Assembly: GCF_004798935.1 (NCBI RefSeq)
Contig: NZ_RAHT01000004.1
Coordinates: 186,001 to 250,000, forward strand
Source: Ningiella ruwaisensis
GTDB taxonomy: Bacteria; Pseudomonadota; Gammaproteobacteria; Enterobacterales; Alteromonadaceae
Length of the DNA stretch: 64,000 nt
Direction: 5' to 3'
Positions 19,008 through 28,915 of this stretch are shown in pieces. The notes beneath the pieces are model-generated. The model saw only the letters and a list, made by a program, of their open reading frames with translations, did no database searches and was not told the DNA's origin. Both the position numbers and the translations under genes were made by a program. Position 1 is the stretch's first letter; every line of letters begins with the position of its first letter.

Positions 19008-19851
19008 TTTAATCGCGATTCAACTTAACAGTTCTACATCGATAGATCATAATCTGGCTCGCATCGAGCGTCTGATTGATGAAGCTCGGCCTTTAATTGT
19101 AAGAAATCATCCCGCGTTAATTCTTTTGCCAGAATGTGCCTTTCAATTTGGCTGCAGTGGCAAGGTACTATATGAACATGCGGAGTCACTGGAAAAAAGC
19201 AGTCAGTCAGGAAAAAGCACGATCCAATCGCATGTAAAAACATGGGCGAATAAATACAACGCTTATATCGTTGCCGGCTCAATGCCCATTTTATGTGATG
19301 AGACCCCCGAAAAATTTCATGCAGCCAGTTTAGCGTTTTCGCCAAAAGGAGAGCGAATAGCACAGTATAATAAAATGCATTTGTTTGATGTCGATGTAGA
19401 AGACAATACCGCGTCTTATCGCGAATCGAAGTATACAAAAGCCGGTGAGCATTTGGGAAAGTTTTCTTCACCGTGGGGTGAAGTTGGCCTATCGGTTTGC
19501 TACGATCTGCGTTTCAGTGCAATGTTCAGTGCAATGCAAGGTGTGAATATTGTCACAGTTCCAAGTGCCTTTACAAAAGTCACAGGAGAAGCACATTGGC
19601 ATGCTTTATTGAAAGCCAGAAGTATTGAATTACAAGCCTATGTGATTGCGGCTAATCAGGTGGGAGAGCACGAAGATAATCGTCAAACTTTCGGTAATAC
19701 GAGTATTTATTCTCCCTGGGGTGAATTATTATCTATAGTTGAAACCGGTGAAGGGATTGCGAGTGCTCAATTTGACCATGAAAATCTTGAAAAGATAAGA
19801 AAACGTATGCCGCTACAGTCACATAAAAAAGAGAGATACACATTTGAATAA
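18997..19851 (+). CDS. Carbon-nitrogen hydrolase (Nit/YbeM-like amidase)
   Basis: A 284-residue nitrilase-superfamily enzyme. The catalytic triad is visible: Glu in LLPECAF, Lys in [11 protein letters not shown], and Cys in [11 protein letters not shown]. The HLFDVDV and [13 protein letters not shown] segments are typical of the Nit1/NIT2 group, which in other species removes deaminated glutathione or omega-amides; the substrate here is not determinable from sequence. The frame is open from 18904, but ATG 18997/19000 gives the standard N-terminus ([11 protein letters not shown]) and only a short overlap with yhdP. It also overlaps tldD by eight bases. Confidence 0.9.
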   Translation: MMVDLIAIQLNSSTSIDHNLARIERLIDEARPLIVRNHPALILLPECAFQFGCSGKVLYEHAESLEKSSQSGKSTIQSHVKTWANKYNAYIVAGSMPILCDETPEKFHAASLAFSPKGERIAQYNKMHLFDVDVEDNTASYRESKYTKAGEHLGKFSSPWGEVGLSVCYDLRFSAMFSAMQGVNIVTVPSAFTKVTGEAHWHALLKARSIELQAYVIAANQVGEHEDNRQTFGNTSIYSPWGELLSIVETGEGIASAQFDHENLEKIRKRMPLQSHKKERYTFE

Positions 19852-21322
19852 ACACGTTGTAGATAACTTACTTCATCAATCAGGCCTTGATCAATCGAAA
19901 CTAAGCGCCTTGCTCGATAGCATGATGATGCACAAGAACACGTTTGCCGATCTCTATTTTCAATCTTCCCAACATGAAACCTGGGTGCTTGAGGACGGTA
20001 TTATTAAAGATGGTAGCTACAATATCGAGCGCGGTGTTGGGGTAAGAGCCATCGCTGATGAAAAAACGGGCTTTGCTTATTCAGATGAAATTAATATTGA
20101 GGCGCTGACAAAAGCGTGTGTCGCAGCGCGTTCCATCTCACCAAAACGAGAGCAAATCAAAACCACTTCTCAGTATGCGCAAAACGGACTTACCGCGCAG
20201 AATTTTTCTAAGCAGAATAATAAAGCACTTTATTCAGCGAGTAATCCGCTTATTGCCATGGATGATGATGAAAAAATAGCGCTTTTACGCAGTGTAGACG
20301 CTTATGTACGAGAGCAGGAACCCAATGTCAGTCAAGTGGTAGTGAGTCTTACTGGCGTGTATGAGGAAATTTTAGTCGCGGCCACAGATGGCACATTCGC
20401 AACGGATATAAGGCCATTAATCCGCCTCAATTGCAGCGTTCTTTTGGAAAAAGATGGAAAGCGTGAGCGAGGAGCGGCAGGATGCGGTGGACGCAGAAGT
20501 TATGATTTCTTTGGAGCTGAACTTGAGGACGGAAGCTTGCGTTATCAAAAGCTTGCCGACGATGCATTACATATGGCGCGAGTTAACCTTGAAGCCGTGC
20601 CAGCGCCAGCAGGTACAATGCCGGTAGTGTTAGGAAGTGGATGGCCGGGTGTTTTGCTGCATGAAGCCGTGGGTCATGGCTTGGAAGGGGATTTTAACCG
20701 TAAGGGTGCATCCACATTTAGCGGGCGTATTGGTCAGCAGGTCGCATCAAAAGGCGTAACTGTGGTTGATGACGGAACCTTAGCCGATCGAAGAGGTTCG
20801 CTGTCAATCGATGATGAAGGTACGCCTAGTCAGTATAACGTGCTTATCGAAGATGGTATCTTATCTGGCTACATGCAGGATAAAATGAACGCAAAATTAA
20901 TGGGTGTAAAACCAACTGGAAATGGTCGCAGAGAATCTTATGCGCATTTGCCAATGCCCAGGATGACCAATACCTATATGTTAGGTGGTCAGTACAATCC
21001 ACAGGAAATTATTGAGTCGGTTGAAAAAGGGATATACGCGCCAAACTTCGGCGGCGGGCAGGTCGATATCACATCGGGTAAATTCGTGTTTTCCACATCA
21101 GAGGCTTATCTCATCGAAAAAGGCAAAATTACTCAGGCAATCAAGGGAGCTACCTTGATTGGAAATGGACCTGAAGCCATGCAAAAAATTTCAATGATTG
21201 GTGATGATTTGGCCCTAGATGCCGGGGTGGGTGTATGTGGTAAGGATGGTCAGTCAGTTCCAGTTGGCGTTGGGCAACCTACGCTAAAAATTGATGAACT
21301 GACGGTAGGCGGTACAGCATAA
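19844..21322 (+). CDS. tldD: Metalloprotease TldD
   Basis: A 492-residue TldD, the catalytic subunit of the TldD/TldE (PmbA) zinc protease, which processes small peptides such as microcin B17 precursor and CcdA in E. coli. The metal-binding [11 protein letters not shown] is present, together with [18 protein letters not shown] and [16 protein letters not shown]. The start is TTG at 19844, preceded by GAGAG; the N-terminus aligns in length with the E. coli protein and no ATG occurs before residue 27. The partner gene tldE is not in the window. Confidence 0.96.
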   Translation: MNKHVVDNLLHQSGLDQSKLSALLDSMMMHKNTFADLYFQSSQHETWVLEDGIIKDGSYNIERGVGVRAIADEKTGFAYSDEINIEALTKACVAARSISPKREQIKTTSQYAQNGLTAQNFSKQNNKALYSASNPLIAMDDDEKIALLRSVDAYVREQEPNVSQVVVSLTGVYEEILVAATDGTFATDIRPLIRLNCSVLLEKDGKRERGAAGCGGRRSYDFFGAELEDGSLRYQKLADDALHMARVNLEAVPAPAGTMPVVLGSGWPGVLLHEAVGHGLEGDFNRKGASTFSGRIGQQVASKGVTVVDDGTLADRRGSLSIDDEGTPSQYNVLIEDGILSGYMQDKMNAKLMGVKPTGNGRRESYAHLPMPRMTNTYMLGGQYNPQEIIESVEKGIYAPNFGGGQVDITSGKFVFSTSEAYLIEKGKITQAIKGATLIGNGPEAMQKISMIGDDLALDAGVGVCGKDGQSVPVGVGQPTLKIDELTVGGTA

Positions 21323-21340
21323 GTGAAGGCAATTCCTGCA

Positions 21341-22198
21341 TTATTTATGCAATCTGGCAAGACGTTTGGCTCTGTCGAGAATTACCTGGCTGTTATGTTG
21401 TGGGCGATCAGGCGCCTTATTTATTAAGGTTCTTATGTCGCCTGCTTTCAATTCACGGTTTTTTACATGCGCCATCATTAACTCGTAGCCCTGGTAGTCG
21501 TATAGCTTTTGCAAAGACTGCTTATAGTGATGAGGAAAGTAAACGGGAAAGGGAGGGCATAGCTTTCCTTTTACTTTTACAATCAAATCCGCTACGTACA
21601 TTCGCTTGGTTTTATTATGCACAATTGAAATATCCATTGCAGTGTGACCTGGAGTACTGATCACATGCCAATCCTCAAACCCGGGTATGTTTTCTTTATT
21701 TTGAAGCATGAGATCAGGCTTAAGTTTGCGTGGGTACCAAATCAGGCGACGTTTAATACCTAATCTGCCAGCAACCCAGTGTGATAAAGCAATATCAGTT
21801 AGATGAGATAATGCGCCTTTTATTCCTTTATACCAGTGCTCATCAAAATATCCGCATATCACTTTGCAGCCACTAAGCTTTCGAAGAAGATGAGCACACC
21901 CGGCATGATCAGGGTGCATGTGTGTCACCATCACAACTTTCAAGTCGCTCAACGGGCGCTTTAGTCGTTGCTCAAAATACTTCGAGACGACGCTCAAATC
22001 TGCTTTGCAGGCGCCATCCAGCAACATACATCCATGCTTGTATTCGACTAAGAATATGTTTTGAATATAACCCTGGATTTGATGCAAACGGTAGCTTTGC
22101 CCATCGTCATGAAGTGATGAGGATTTTTTAGAAGTATTAACTGGCGAAAGCACGCCAGCGCCTTCGCTTGCTTTAAGCTGTGATGAGACATTGTTCAT
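21341..22198 (-). CDS. Metallo-beta-lactamase-fold hydrolase
   Basis: A 285-residue MBL-fold protein with the full metal ligand set: HMHPDHAGC (HxHxDH), STPGHTAMD, VADLIV (bridging Asp) and MAHVKN (last His). The first 35 or so residues are Ser/Lys-rich and outside the fold. It has no signal peptide, so it is probably cytoplasmic. The substrate cannot be told; glyoxalase II-like and lactonase-like members share these motifs. It lies 39 bases downstream of yebG on the same strand and may be cotranscribed. It is convergent with tldD, 18 bases apart. Confidence 0.85.
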   Translation of the reverse strand: MNNVSSQLKASEGAGVLSPVNTSKKSSSLHDDGQSYRLHQIQGYIQNIFLVEYKHGCMLLDGACKADLSVVSKYFEQRLKRPLSDLKVVMVTHMHPDHAGCAHLLRKLSGCKVICGYFDEHWYKGIKGALSHLTDIALSHWVAGRLGIKRRLIWYPRKLKPDLMLQNKENIPGFEDWHVISTPGHTAMDISIVHNKTKRMYVADLIVKVKGKLCPPFPVYFPHHYKQSLQKLYDYQGYELMMAHVKNRELKAGDIRTLINKAPDRPQHNSQVILDRAKRLARLHK

Positions 22199-22237
22199 AT
22201 ACGCAGTATAAAGCGGAGGCTCTCATCCTACCAGTTT

Positions 22238-22522
22238 TTATGCCTTTTTCATTTCAAGCACTTCTGCTTTCTCAGCTTCCAGCAGCGTATCAGCATCGGT
22301 TCCTTTCAGTAATTTCGCCACCGCATCTTTGTTTTTAGCTAGTAAAATACTGAGTTCTTCAGCCAGCGCTTCGTCCAGTTCAATACCTTTTTGCTGGATA
22401 TATGCGCTTAGATTGTCCGCAATACCTAGCATTTTGTCGTATTGGTCGGCTTCTTTCTTGTCTGTAGTAACCAATTTATCGACTCCTTTATGCTGGACGA
22501 CGTACTGAGTAATAACTGCCAT
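22238..22522 (-). CDS. yebG: YebG-family DNA damage-inducible protein
   Basis: A 94-residue protein aligning with E. coli YebG in its conserved first half: MAVITQYVVQHKG corresponds to the YebG start, and TTDKKEADQYDKMLGIADNL to the family core. The C-terminal part is Glu/Lys/Ala-rich and helical. YebG belongs to the LexA regulon in E. coli; its biochemical role is unknown. A LexA-like palindrome lies about 54 bases upstream of the start, supporting both the identity and SOS control. The ribosome site AAGGAG is directly upstream on the - strand. Confidence 0.85.
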   Translation of the reverse strand: MAVITQYVVQHKGVDKLVTTDKKEADQYDKMLGIADNLSAYIQQKGIELDEALAEELSILLAKNKDAVAKLLKGTDADTLLEAEKAEVLEMKKA

Positions 22523-22575
22523 GCAGTTCTCCTTGGATTTCGCTATTAGGCAAGTATTTACTATAAATCAATATA

Positions 22576-22591
22576 CTGTATAAATAAACAT
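22576..22591. promoter_or_regulatory. LexA (SOS) box candidate for yebG
   Basis: The sequence CTGT-ATAAATAA-ACAT matches the gammaproteobacterial LexA operator CTGT-N8-ACAG with one mismatch in the last base and an AT-rich core. It sits 54 bases upstream of the yebG start. YebG is an SOS gene in E. coli, so the position is biologically consistent. Confidence 0.65.
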
Positions 22592-22694
22592 ATAAGTGAA
22601 TAAACCTGACTGCACACAACAATGCATGTCGAAATCTGTAGGGTCAATATTAACGTAATTGCTTTATGAATATTTCTACAGGAGCGCATTTACT

Positions 22695-23261
22695 TTGTTT
22701 GATTTCAGCCAGGTAAAAGGCATTATTTTCGATTTAGATGATACATTGGTGCATGCCAATCTGGATTTTAAAGCCATCAAGGCTGAATTAGCCTGTCCAG
22801 AACAGGACGATATTCTATTGCATATTAATGACTTGAGTTGCCAAAATGAAAAACGTTGGGCAAACGAAGTAGTGCTTCGTCATGAACTTGAAGATGCGCA
22901 AACTTCACGCTTAATCAATGGCGCAAATGAGTTTATTCAGCAAGCCATTCAGCACGAACTACCTTTGGCGATTGTAACGCGTAATTGCCTTGATGCGACG
23001 CGAATTAAGCTACGAAACAATCTTATTCCAATTGATTTGGTATTAACCAGAGAAGATGCGCTTCCCAAACCGCACCCTCAAGCGCTTTTAAAAATCGCTT
23101 ATCAATGGCAAGTGCCCACACAAGATATTGCGTACATTGGTGATTATAAATACGACATACAAGCTGCTCATAACGCGGATATGCAAGCTTGGTTATTTAC
23201 TTACAATGAGCAGGCAGGCTCATACAAAGATTGTTTAACCAAGGTTGATAAACCTTTGTAA
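22695..23261 (+). CDS. HAD-family hydrolase (phosphatase)
   Basis: A 188-residue haloacid dehalogenase-superfamily protein. Motif I is FDLDDTLVHAN (nucleophile and acid/base Asp), motif II is IVTRN, the motif III Lys is probably in LPKPHP, and motif IV is YIGDYKYDI. This is close to the phosphoglycolate phosphatase/YjjG-like group with a small helical cap; the substrate is not predictable. TTG 22695 is chosen because AGGAG lies at 22679-22683 and it gives the normal N-terminus; the frame is open back to 22659 but those residues are not family-like. No other gene shares its transcript clearly. Confidence 0.83.
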   Translation: MFDFSQVKGIIFDLDDTLVHANLDFKAIKAELACPEQDDILLHINDLSCQNEKRWANEVVLRHELEDAQTSRLINGANEFIQQAIQHELPLAIVTRNCLDATRIKLRNNLIPIDLVLTREDALPKPHPQALLKIAYQWQVPTQDIAYIGDYKYDIQAAHNADMQAWLFTYNEQAGSYKDCLTKVDKPL

Positions 23262-23412
23262 ATTATGATGTCTCATAAGTAGAGATGCCTTGATAAGCAG
23301 ATAGTTAAGTTCAGTTTAAGAAACATAAATTATTTTCGAATGTTTAAGAGGTCATACCACGTATAAAATTTGATCAGGTTTTGGATGGAAGTAGTGGTAA
23401 GGACATCATTCA

Positions 23413-25239
23413 GTGGACGATATACATCGCTTTGCAGTTGAGCTAAACGCTCTTGAGCTTACGATATCTGCGATAGTAGTTATCTTTTCTATAGTAGCTA
23501 ATTTTGTGCTTTATTTAAAAAAGCATATTGCAAAAGAGCCTTTGAAAGACGGCGAATTATATAACAGTAATGCCGCCAGAGATGAGGATGCAGATAATTT
23601 ACACATTAAGTGCTCCCCGCAACAAATTGAACTATTGGCTTCACACGTTTCTAATATTAAAGAGCGATTAATTAACACCCAATATGTTTTAAAAGACAAG
23701 AAAGCTTACTCAAACGTGTTCCAAAGCCCTCTAAGAGATAGCCTGCGTGAACTGGATGCGCTTTCCTTATCCCTTGAATCACTTGCGACTATTTCTCAAG
23801 CGCCGACTCAGAAAAATGCTGATTCCAGTGGCTCATTATTTCATGCGGTGCAGAATCGTACTGTTCAAAATTCTGTTGTTCAAGTTAGTCGAAAGCGTTG
23901 TATCAATTCATCACAGGTAATTAGCGATACATTGCCTGTGCTTATGGATTTTGCCAGACAGCAGAATAAAATCATTCACTTGTACGAACTATCTCATGGT
24001 CAGATGTCTTTGCCTCTTGGTCTGTTAGATAAGCTACTCAGAGAGTTGATTTTAAATGCTATAAAGCACAATCCTGAAGAGACGGTCATTGAAGTAAAAT
24101 GCAGTGTCGAAAATACCCACGTACATTTTGAAGTAAGTGACACGGGCGTAGGCATACCAATGCAGCATGTCCCTCAAAGCAATCGTTTAATGGAAAACCG
24201 TCTAAGCTTAATGTCACGACGTATTTCTGATGCTCAAACACAAATAAATTTGCACGCGGTGTCTCAACTTGCCGATGCTCATGGGGGATGCCTTAGCATT
24301 TATTCTCGGTTAAATAAGGGAACGAAAATCAGCCTGAAATTTCCCGCTCAGTTGATAAAAGCTAATCCTTATCCGCTTTTCATCAAGCGCAGACCAGTAA
24401 CAGGCTTAACTAAGGAGCGAAGAACGCAGCGAAAAAAGGTTTTATTTGTGAGTCGCTTTGATCACGTGTCAAGCTCGCTATCGCAATATCTTCAAGAACG
24501 TTATGCGCTGATAACATGCCGTTCTTTTGATATTGCCCTTAAACAGCTTTTTGAGAACAAGCTGGATATGGTCATAGCGGATTTTAGTTGGCAAGATGCA
24601 CTGAGTTTACAGCTTGCTCAATTTATGCGGGAACATCGCGCCTTAGCTAAAACACCAATAATTATGATTACGGCGTTTTCAAACAGCACGATACGAGCGA
24701 AAGCTTATGCAAAAGGAGTAAATGCGGTGGTTGAAAAGCCGCTCGACTTGCATGAGTTATCAAAAGTGATTGAAAACCTGCTGCGAAACTTCAGTCACGT
24801 CAAGCAAATTAACAGTCATAATGGACAAGCGTCTCAGGATTTAACCAATGATGAATCGGTAGCGGAAGGAAATAAAGAGTACACAGTACTTACTCATCAA
24901 CATCAAGCCAATCTTAGCGAACAAGACAAGTTTAAAGCGCAGATCCAATCGCTGGTTGAATCGTGTTTTGAGGATGAGTCGTTTACTCAGCAGATAGCGG
25001 CAGACCGCTTATTTATCAGTAGCAAAACCTTACAACGACGAATGATCAAGTATATTGGCGATAACTTTAATACCTATCTAAGGCGCTATCGCTTGGATCG
25101 TGCTCAAAACCTCTTGCATAACGGCGCCTCTGTCACAGAAGTCACCTACAGTGTTGGGTTTTCGTCCGTTTCCTATTTTAGCCAGTGCTTCAAACAAGAG
25201 TTCGGTTATCCGCCGTCAGAGCTTAATAAGGCATCCTAG
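23413..25239 (+). CDS. Membrane HATPase-receiver-AraC hybrid regulator
   Basis: A 608-residue single-chain signalling protein of unusual order. A membrane helix (about residues 13-36) has almost nothing periplasmic before it. A helical region of about 60-130 includes FQSPLRDSLRELDAL, where a kinase H-box would read SHELRTPL, so the phospho-accepting His appears absent. A HATPase domain (about 200-315) has the N-box RELILNAIKHN and DTGVGIP. A receiver domain (about 340-455) has the acceptor Asp in VIADFSW and Lys in VEKPLD, but a weak acidic pocket (VSRFD). A C-terminal AraC HTH (about 505-605) has VTYSVGFSSVSYFSQCFKQEFG. It resembles hybrid one-piece two-component regulators but lacks their sensor domain. 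The start is GTG. It overlaps the next convergent gene by four bases. Confidence 0.82.
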   Translation: MDDIHRFAVELNALELTISAIVVIFSIVANFVLYLKKHIAKEPLKDGELYNSNAARDEDADNLHIKCSPQQIELLASHVSNIKERLINTQYVLKDKKAYSNVFQSPLRDSLRELDALSLSLESLATISQAPTQKNADSSGSLFHAVQNRTVQNSVVQVSRKRCINSSQVISDTLPVLMDFARQQNKIIHLYELSHGQMSLPLGLLDKLLRELILNAIKHNPEETVIEVKCSVENTHVHFEVSDTGVGIPMQHVPQSNRLMENRLSLMSRRISDAQTQINLHAVSQLADAHGGCLSIYSRLNKGTKISLKFPAQLIKANPYPLFIKRRPVTGLTKERRTQRKKVLFVSRFDHVSSSLSQYLQERYALITCRSFDIALKQLFENKLDMVIADFSWQDALSLQLAQFMREHRALAKTPIIMITAFSNSTIRAKAYAKGVNAVVEKPLDLHELSKVIENLLRNFSHVKQINSHNGQASQDLTNDESVAEGNKEYTVLTHQHQANLSEQDKFKAQIQSLVESCFEDESFTQQIAADRLFISSKTLQRRMIKYIGDNFNTYLRRYRLDRAQNLLHNGASVTEVTYSVGFSSVSYFSQCFKQEFGYPPSELNKAS

Positions 25240-27455
25240 TCATGACCACCTAAAATTTGTACCTGCGCAATGTCTGTATCGCCTTTTATGACCTTCAATA
25301 TCGCATCTTGCGTTAATGTACGCATACCGTCTTTCATCGCTTGCGCTTTCATTTCTGATACAGCCGCTTCCTTATACACCAAAGCTCGCAATTCGTGGGT
25401 CATACCCAGCAATTCGTGAACGCCGGTTCTTCCTTTGTATCCAGTATCGCCGCAATTGTCACAGCCCTTTGCCCGTTGGAGCATAATACTGCTGCCCAAG
25501 CCAAGTTCATCAAAATATTCTTCACCGTACTGGCGTTTTAAAAATGCGACATCATCTTCACTCGCTTCATAGCTCTCCTTGCAACTGGGGCAAAGCGTTC
25601 TGATCAGACGTTGTGCAAGAATACCGACACAGGCATCAGAAAAGTTAACTGGGTCGAGTCCCAAATCCAGCAAGCGGGTAATCGTCTCTGGCGCTGAGTT
25701 TGTGTGCAGCGTTGATAACACCAAGTGACCAGTGAGCGACGCTTCAATACCAGCGTGTGCCGTTTCTTTATCCCGCATCTCACCGATGAGAATAATATCG
25801 GGATCAGCTCGCAAGAAAGCTCTCAGTGCGTTTGCAAAGGTAAAACCAATCTTAGGACTCACTTGTACCTGCTGAAGCCCAGCTTGAGTAATTTCTACCG
25901 GATCTTCTGCTGTCCATATCTTCTTTTCCGGCGTGTTCAAGTAGCCAAGAATTGCGTGCAAGGTGGTAGTTTTACCAGAACCAGTAGGGCCTACGACTAA
26001 CATTATCCCGTGCGGTTTTTTGATCATGCTTTCAATCATGTTCATGTTGCGAGGCGACAGGTTCATTTTTTCAATAGGCATTGCGCCGCCAGTCGCCAAA
26101 ATACGCATTACTACGCCTTCACCTGCCACAGTTGGAATGGTCGCTACGCGGACTTCTACCGGTTGCCCCGACATTTTAAATGCAAGCTTCCCGTCTTGAG
26201 GGATCCGTTTTTCGGCGATATTAAGGCTCGACATAATTTTTATGCGAGCAATAACCGCATTGTGGTGAGAGGCAGGTACCTGATTAATATCTCTTACAAC
26301 ACCATCTACTCGCATGCGCACCCTCGTGGGAGCGCCCTTTTCAGGGTCGATATGAATGTCAGAGGCATTTAAACGCTTAGCATCATGCAGTATACGACTG
26401 ACCAAGCGAACAACCGCAGGTGCATCTTCTGCTAAGTCATCGCCAACGTCTTCGTCTTCCTCGCCGCTTGTGCCGATTTCGTCCAGGATTTCGTCCATAT
26501 CCCCTGGACCGGAGCCGCCAACATTCTCTCCCAGGTATTTCAGAATGTGATTAGGCAAGCCTACAGCAATTTCGTAGCTGTCTATGCCTAAAGCACTTTC
26601 GATTTCCATTAAAAGCGCCGCATTATTTGGCTCGGCCATCAATACAATCGCATTTTCGTGTGCATCAGCGATGACGGCAACAAAGTTACGCTTTAAGTAA
26701 GACAGATTTAATTTACTGTTGCCCTGATACATATGGTAGTTATCAGGCAAGTAGTCTATGAATGGCACTTGATAGTGCACTGACAAGGCACTACCAATTT
26801 CAGCTTCACTTATCCGATGCTCTGAGGTAAGCCGGTTTACTATCTGTTTGACATCACCAAGTTTGGTAACTTCTTCAATTTCAGTTTCACTTATTTGACC
26901 GCGTAAAACCAAATAGTCAAAAGGACTTTTAGTGCCCCCTAATTCATACCTGAACTTATCGCCAAGCATGTCGGCAATTTCCATGGCTGTTTCTAAATCG
27001 CCATGTCCAAAATCTCCGCCCTTTTTATTGATGATCTGCATTACGCCCATCATCACGCCCGCATTCATTACCGGGATACATAAAATGTTTTCAGTTTTGA
27101 ATTGACTCGCTTTATCGAACTTTTTATCAAAGCGCAATCGCTGGTGAATATTCAGCAACTGCATATCATCGTAGGGATCGTTGATTATCAGCGGCTGTTG
27201 AGACATTGCAACGTAACCTGCGATTGACGCAGGACTAATCGGTACTTTTATTTCTTTGGTTTCTGCTCCGGTTTTAAAGCGCGCTACCAAATCTTGCTGT
27301 TGCGCGCGCTTTTGAAACAGGGACATACGCGTCGCATCAAACACTTGCAGGATGATGGGTTCCAGCTTTTCGTAAGCGGCCATAAGATTAGGATGCTCTT
27401 TAAGCTGTGCCTGCAATGCTTGTAAATTAGGCGAATTGGGGGCGCTGTCAAACAT
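25236..27455 (-). CDS. GAF-domain GspE/PilB-family ATPase (orphan)
   Basis: A 739-residue type II/IV secretion-type ATPase. It has an N-terminal GAF domain (about 30-165), a GspE N-terminal-like domain (about 185-300, LGDVKQIVNRLTSEHRISEAEIGSALSVHY), an acidic linker (GTSGEEDEDVGDDLAEDA) and a complete motor domain. Walker A is GPTGSGKTTT and the Walker B region is DPDIILIGEMRD. The His box reads HLVLSTLHTN, and the zinc tetracysteine is CPSCKES with CDNCGDTGYKGRTG. No pilin, platform or secretin gene is adjacent, so its machine is unknown. The GAF domain suggests ligand or redox control. It is convergent with the AraC hybrid gene. Confidence 0.85.
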   Translation of the reverse strand: MFDSAPNSPNLQALQAQLKEHPNLMAAYEKLEPIILQVFDATRMSLFQKRAQQQDLVARFKTGAETKEIKVPISPASIAGYVAMSQQPLIINDPYDDMQLLNIHQRLRFDKKFDKASQFKTENILCIPVMNAGVMMGVMQIINKKGGDFGHGDLETAMEIADMLGDKFRYELGGTKSPFDYLVLRGQISETEIEEVTKLGDVKQIVNRLTSEHRISEAEIGSALSVHYQVPFIDYLPDNYHMYQGNSKLNLSYLKRNFVAVIADAHENAIVLMAEPNNAALLMEIESALGIDSYEIAVGLPNHILKYLGENVGGSGPGDMDEILDEIGTSGEEDEDVGDDLAEDAPAVVRLVSRILHDAKRLNASDIHIDPEKGAPTRVRMRVDGVVRDINQVPASHHNAVIARIKIMSSLNIAEKRIPQDGKLAFKMSGQPVEVRVATIPTVAGEGVVMRILATGGAMPIEKMNLSPRNMNMIESMIKKPHGIMLVVGPTGSGKTTTLHAILGYLNTPEKKIWTAEDPVEITQAGLQQVQVSPKIGFTFANALRAFLRADPDIILIGEMRDKETAHAGIEASLTGHLVLSTLHTNSAPETITRLLDLGLDPVNFSDACVGILAQRLIRTLCPSCKESYEASEDDVAFLKRQYGEEYFDELGLGSSIMLQRAKGCDNCGDTGYKGRTGVHELLGMTHELRALVYKEAAVSEMKAQAMKDGMRTLTQDAILKVIKGDTDIAQVQILGGHD

Positions 27456-27737
27456 AAAAAGTCGCGGTTCCGTTCAAATGATTTTCAAGGTTTCTAAAAG
27501 GGGTATCGGCGAATAGTATCGATACCTTAAGTGTCTTGGCAATAAATCTCTGTATACACTTCCAATATCTATGACCAGCATTCCCCGTAGCATTTTAAAT
27601 TCGCGAAAAGGACTTGCTAAGTGTAGGCATCTGTGTATAATTCGCGCCCACTGTCTAACGCAACGAGTAATTCCAATAGGTATTTCTGGTTGCCTTGGCA
27701 AAAGATTAGTGGGTGTTTTTCTAGGTCAATCAGTGCC

Positions 27738-27767
27738 TTTATATAAAGTGTCACTCCTTTAGATAAT
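27738..27767 (+). promoter_or_regulatory. Candidate S10 operon promoter
   Basis: TTTATA (-35-like, 4 of 6 matches) and GATAAT (-10-like, 5 of 6 matches) are separated by 18 bases. Transcription from here would give a leader of about 140 bases before rpsJ, comparable with the structured S10 leader of E. coli (about 170 bases). The -35 match is weak and other promoters further upstream are possible. Confidence 0.4.
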
Positions 27768-27832
27768 ACCATGCGCTTAGCGCACGCTAATATATGAACA
27801 GGACCCCGATTGGGGGTCATCGGTTTACGCAC

Positions 27833-27889
27833 ATCTTTTCAGCCACTCTTTTATAAGAAAGAAACAGGCGTGAAAAGATGAATTTTTTT
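27833..27889 (+). promoter_or_regulatory. S10 leader attenuator candidate (L4-type control)
   Basis: Arms ATCTTTTCA (27833-27841) and TGAAAAGAT (27871-27879) form a 9-bp stem. It is followed two bases later by a run of seven T residues, 24 bases before the rpsJ start. In E. coli, ribosomal protein L4 binds the S10 leader and stimulates termination at a U-rich hairpin and blocks translation. The position and the hairpin-plus-U-run form fit that control; binding by L4 is inferred. Confidence 0.5.
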
Positions 27890-27910
27890 GTTCTTTCGAT
27901 TGGAGCTTAA

Positions 27911-28225
<315 letters not shown>

Positions 28226-28259
28226 CGCTGCTAGAGCTAGATAAAAGAGGGTAATGACA

Positions 28260-28898
28260 ATGTCGATTGGTCTTATCGGTCGTAAAGTGGGCATGACTCG
28301 CATCTTCACTGAAGATGGCGTTTCAATCCCTGTGACTGTTATTGAAGCGACCCCAAACCGTGTGACTCAGTTACGTACTTCAGAAGTAGACGGTTACCGT
28401 GCACTTCAAGTTACCGCTGGCACCAAGAAAGCAAATCGCGTCAACAAAGCGGCCGCTGGTCACTTTGCAAAAGCAGGCGTTGAAGCTGGCCGCGGTTTAT
28501 GGGAGTTCCGTTTAGAAGACGGAGAAGGTAGCGATATCGAAGTGGGCAGTGAAATCACTGTTGAAGTCTTCGCCGATACCAAGAAAGTGGACGTAGTGGG
28601 CACATCAAAAGGTAAAGGTTTTGCTGGCGCGATCAAACGTTGGAACTTCAGTTCACAGCGCATGACGCACGGTAACTCACTATCGCACAGAGCGCCTGGT
28701 TCAATTGGTCAAAACCAATCACCAGGTAAAGTCTTCAAAGGCAAGAAAATGGCCGGTCAGCTTGGTAACAAGCGCGTGACTACCCAGTCTTTGGAAGTCG
28801 TTCGTGTTGATGCTGAAAACAACCTTTTATTAATCAAAGGTGCCGTACCAGGCGCAACTGGCAGTGACGTTATCGTCAAGCCAGCTGTTAAAGCTTAA
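28260..28898 (+). CDS. rplC: 50S ribosomal protein L3
   Basis: A 212-residue L3, an early assembly protein near the peptidyl transferase centre. [18 protein letters not shown] and the loop [33 protein letters not shown] (with the usually methylated Gln) are present. An ATG at 28254 also exists, but AGAGG at 28246-28250 is only three bases from it and nine from ATG 28260. The latter also gives the normal family start. Confidence 0.97.
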   Translation: MSIGLIGRKVGMTRIFTEDGVSIPVTVIEATPNRVTQLRTSEVDGYRALQVTAGTKKANRVNKAAAGHFAKAGVEAGRGLWEFRLEDGEGSDIEVGSEITVEVFADTKKVDVVGTSKGKGFAGAIKRWNFSSQRMTHGNSLSHRAPGSIGQNQSPGKVFKGKKMAGQLGNKRVTTQSLEVVRVDAENNLLLIKGAVPGATGSDVIVKPAVKA

Positions 28899-28915
28899 CG
28901 TTTGGGAGTGAACTG

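Noticed and set aside
27474-27832. Short frames on both strands upstream of rpsJ
   Set aside because: They overlap each other and the leader hairpins and lack ribosome sites; the region is better explained as promoter and leader.
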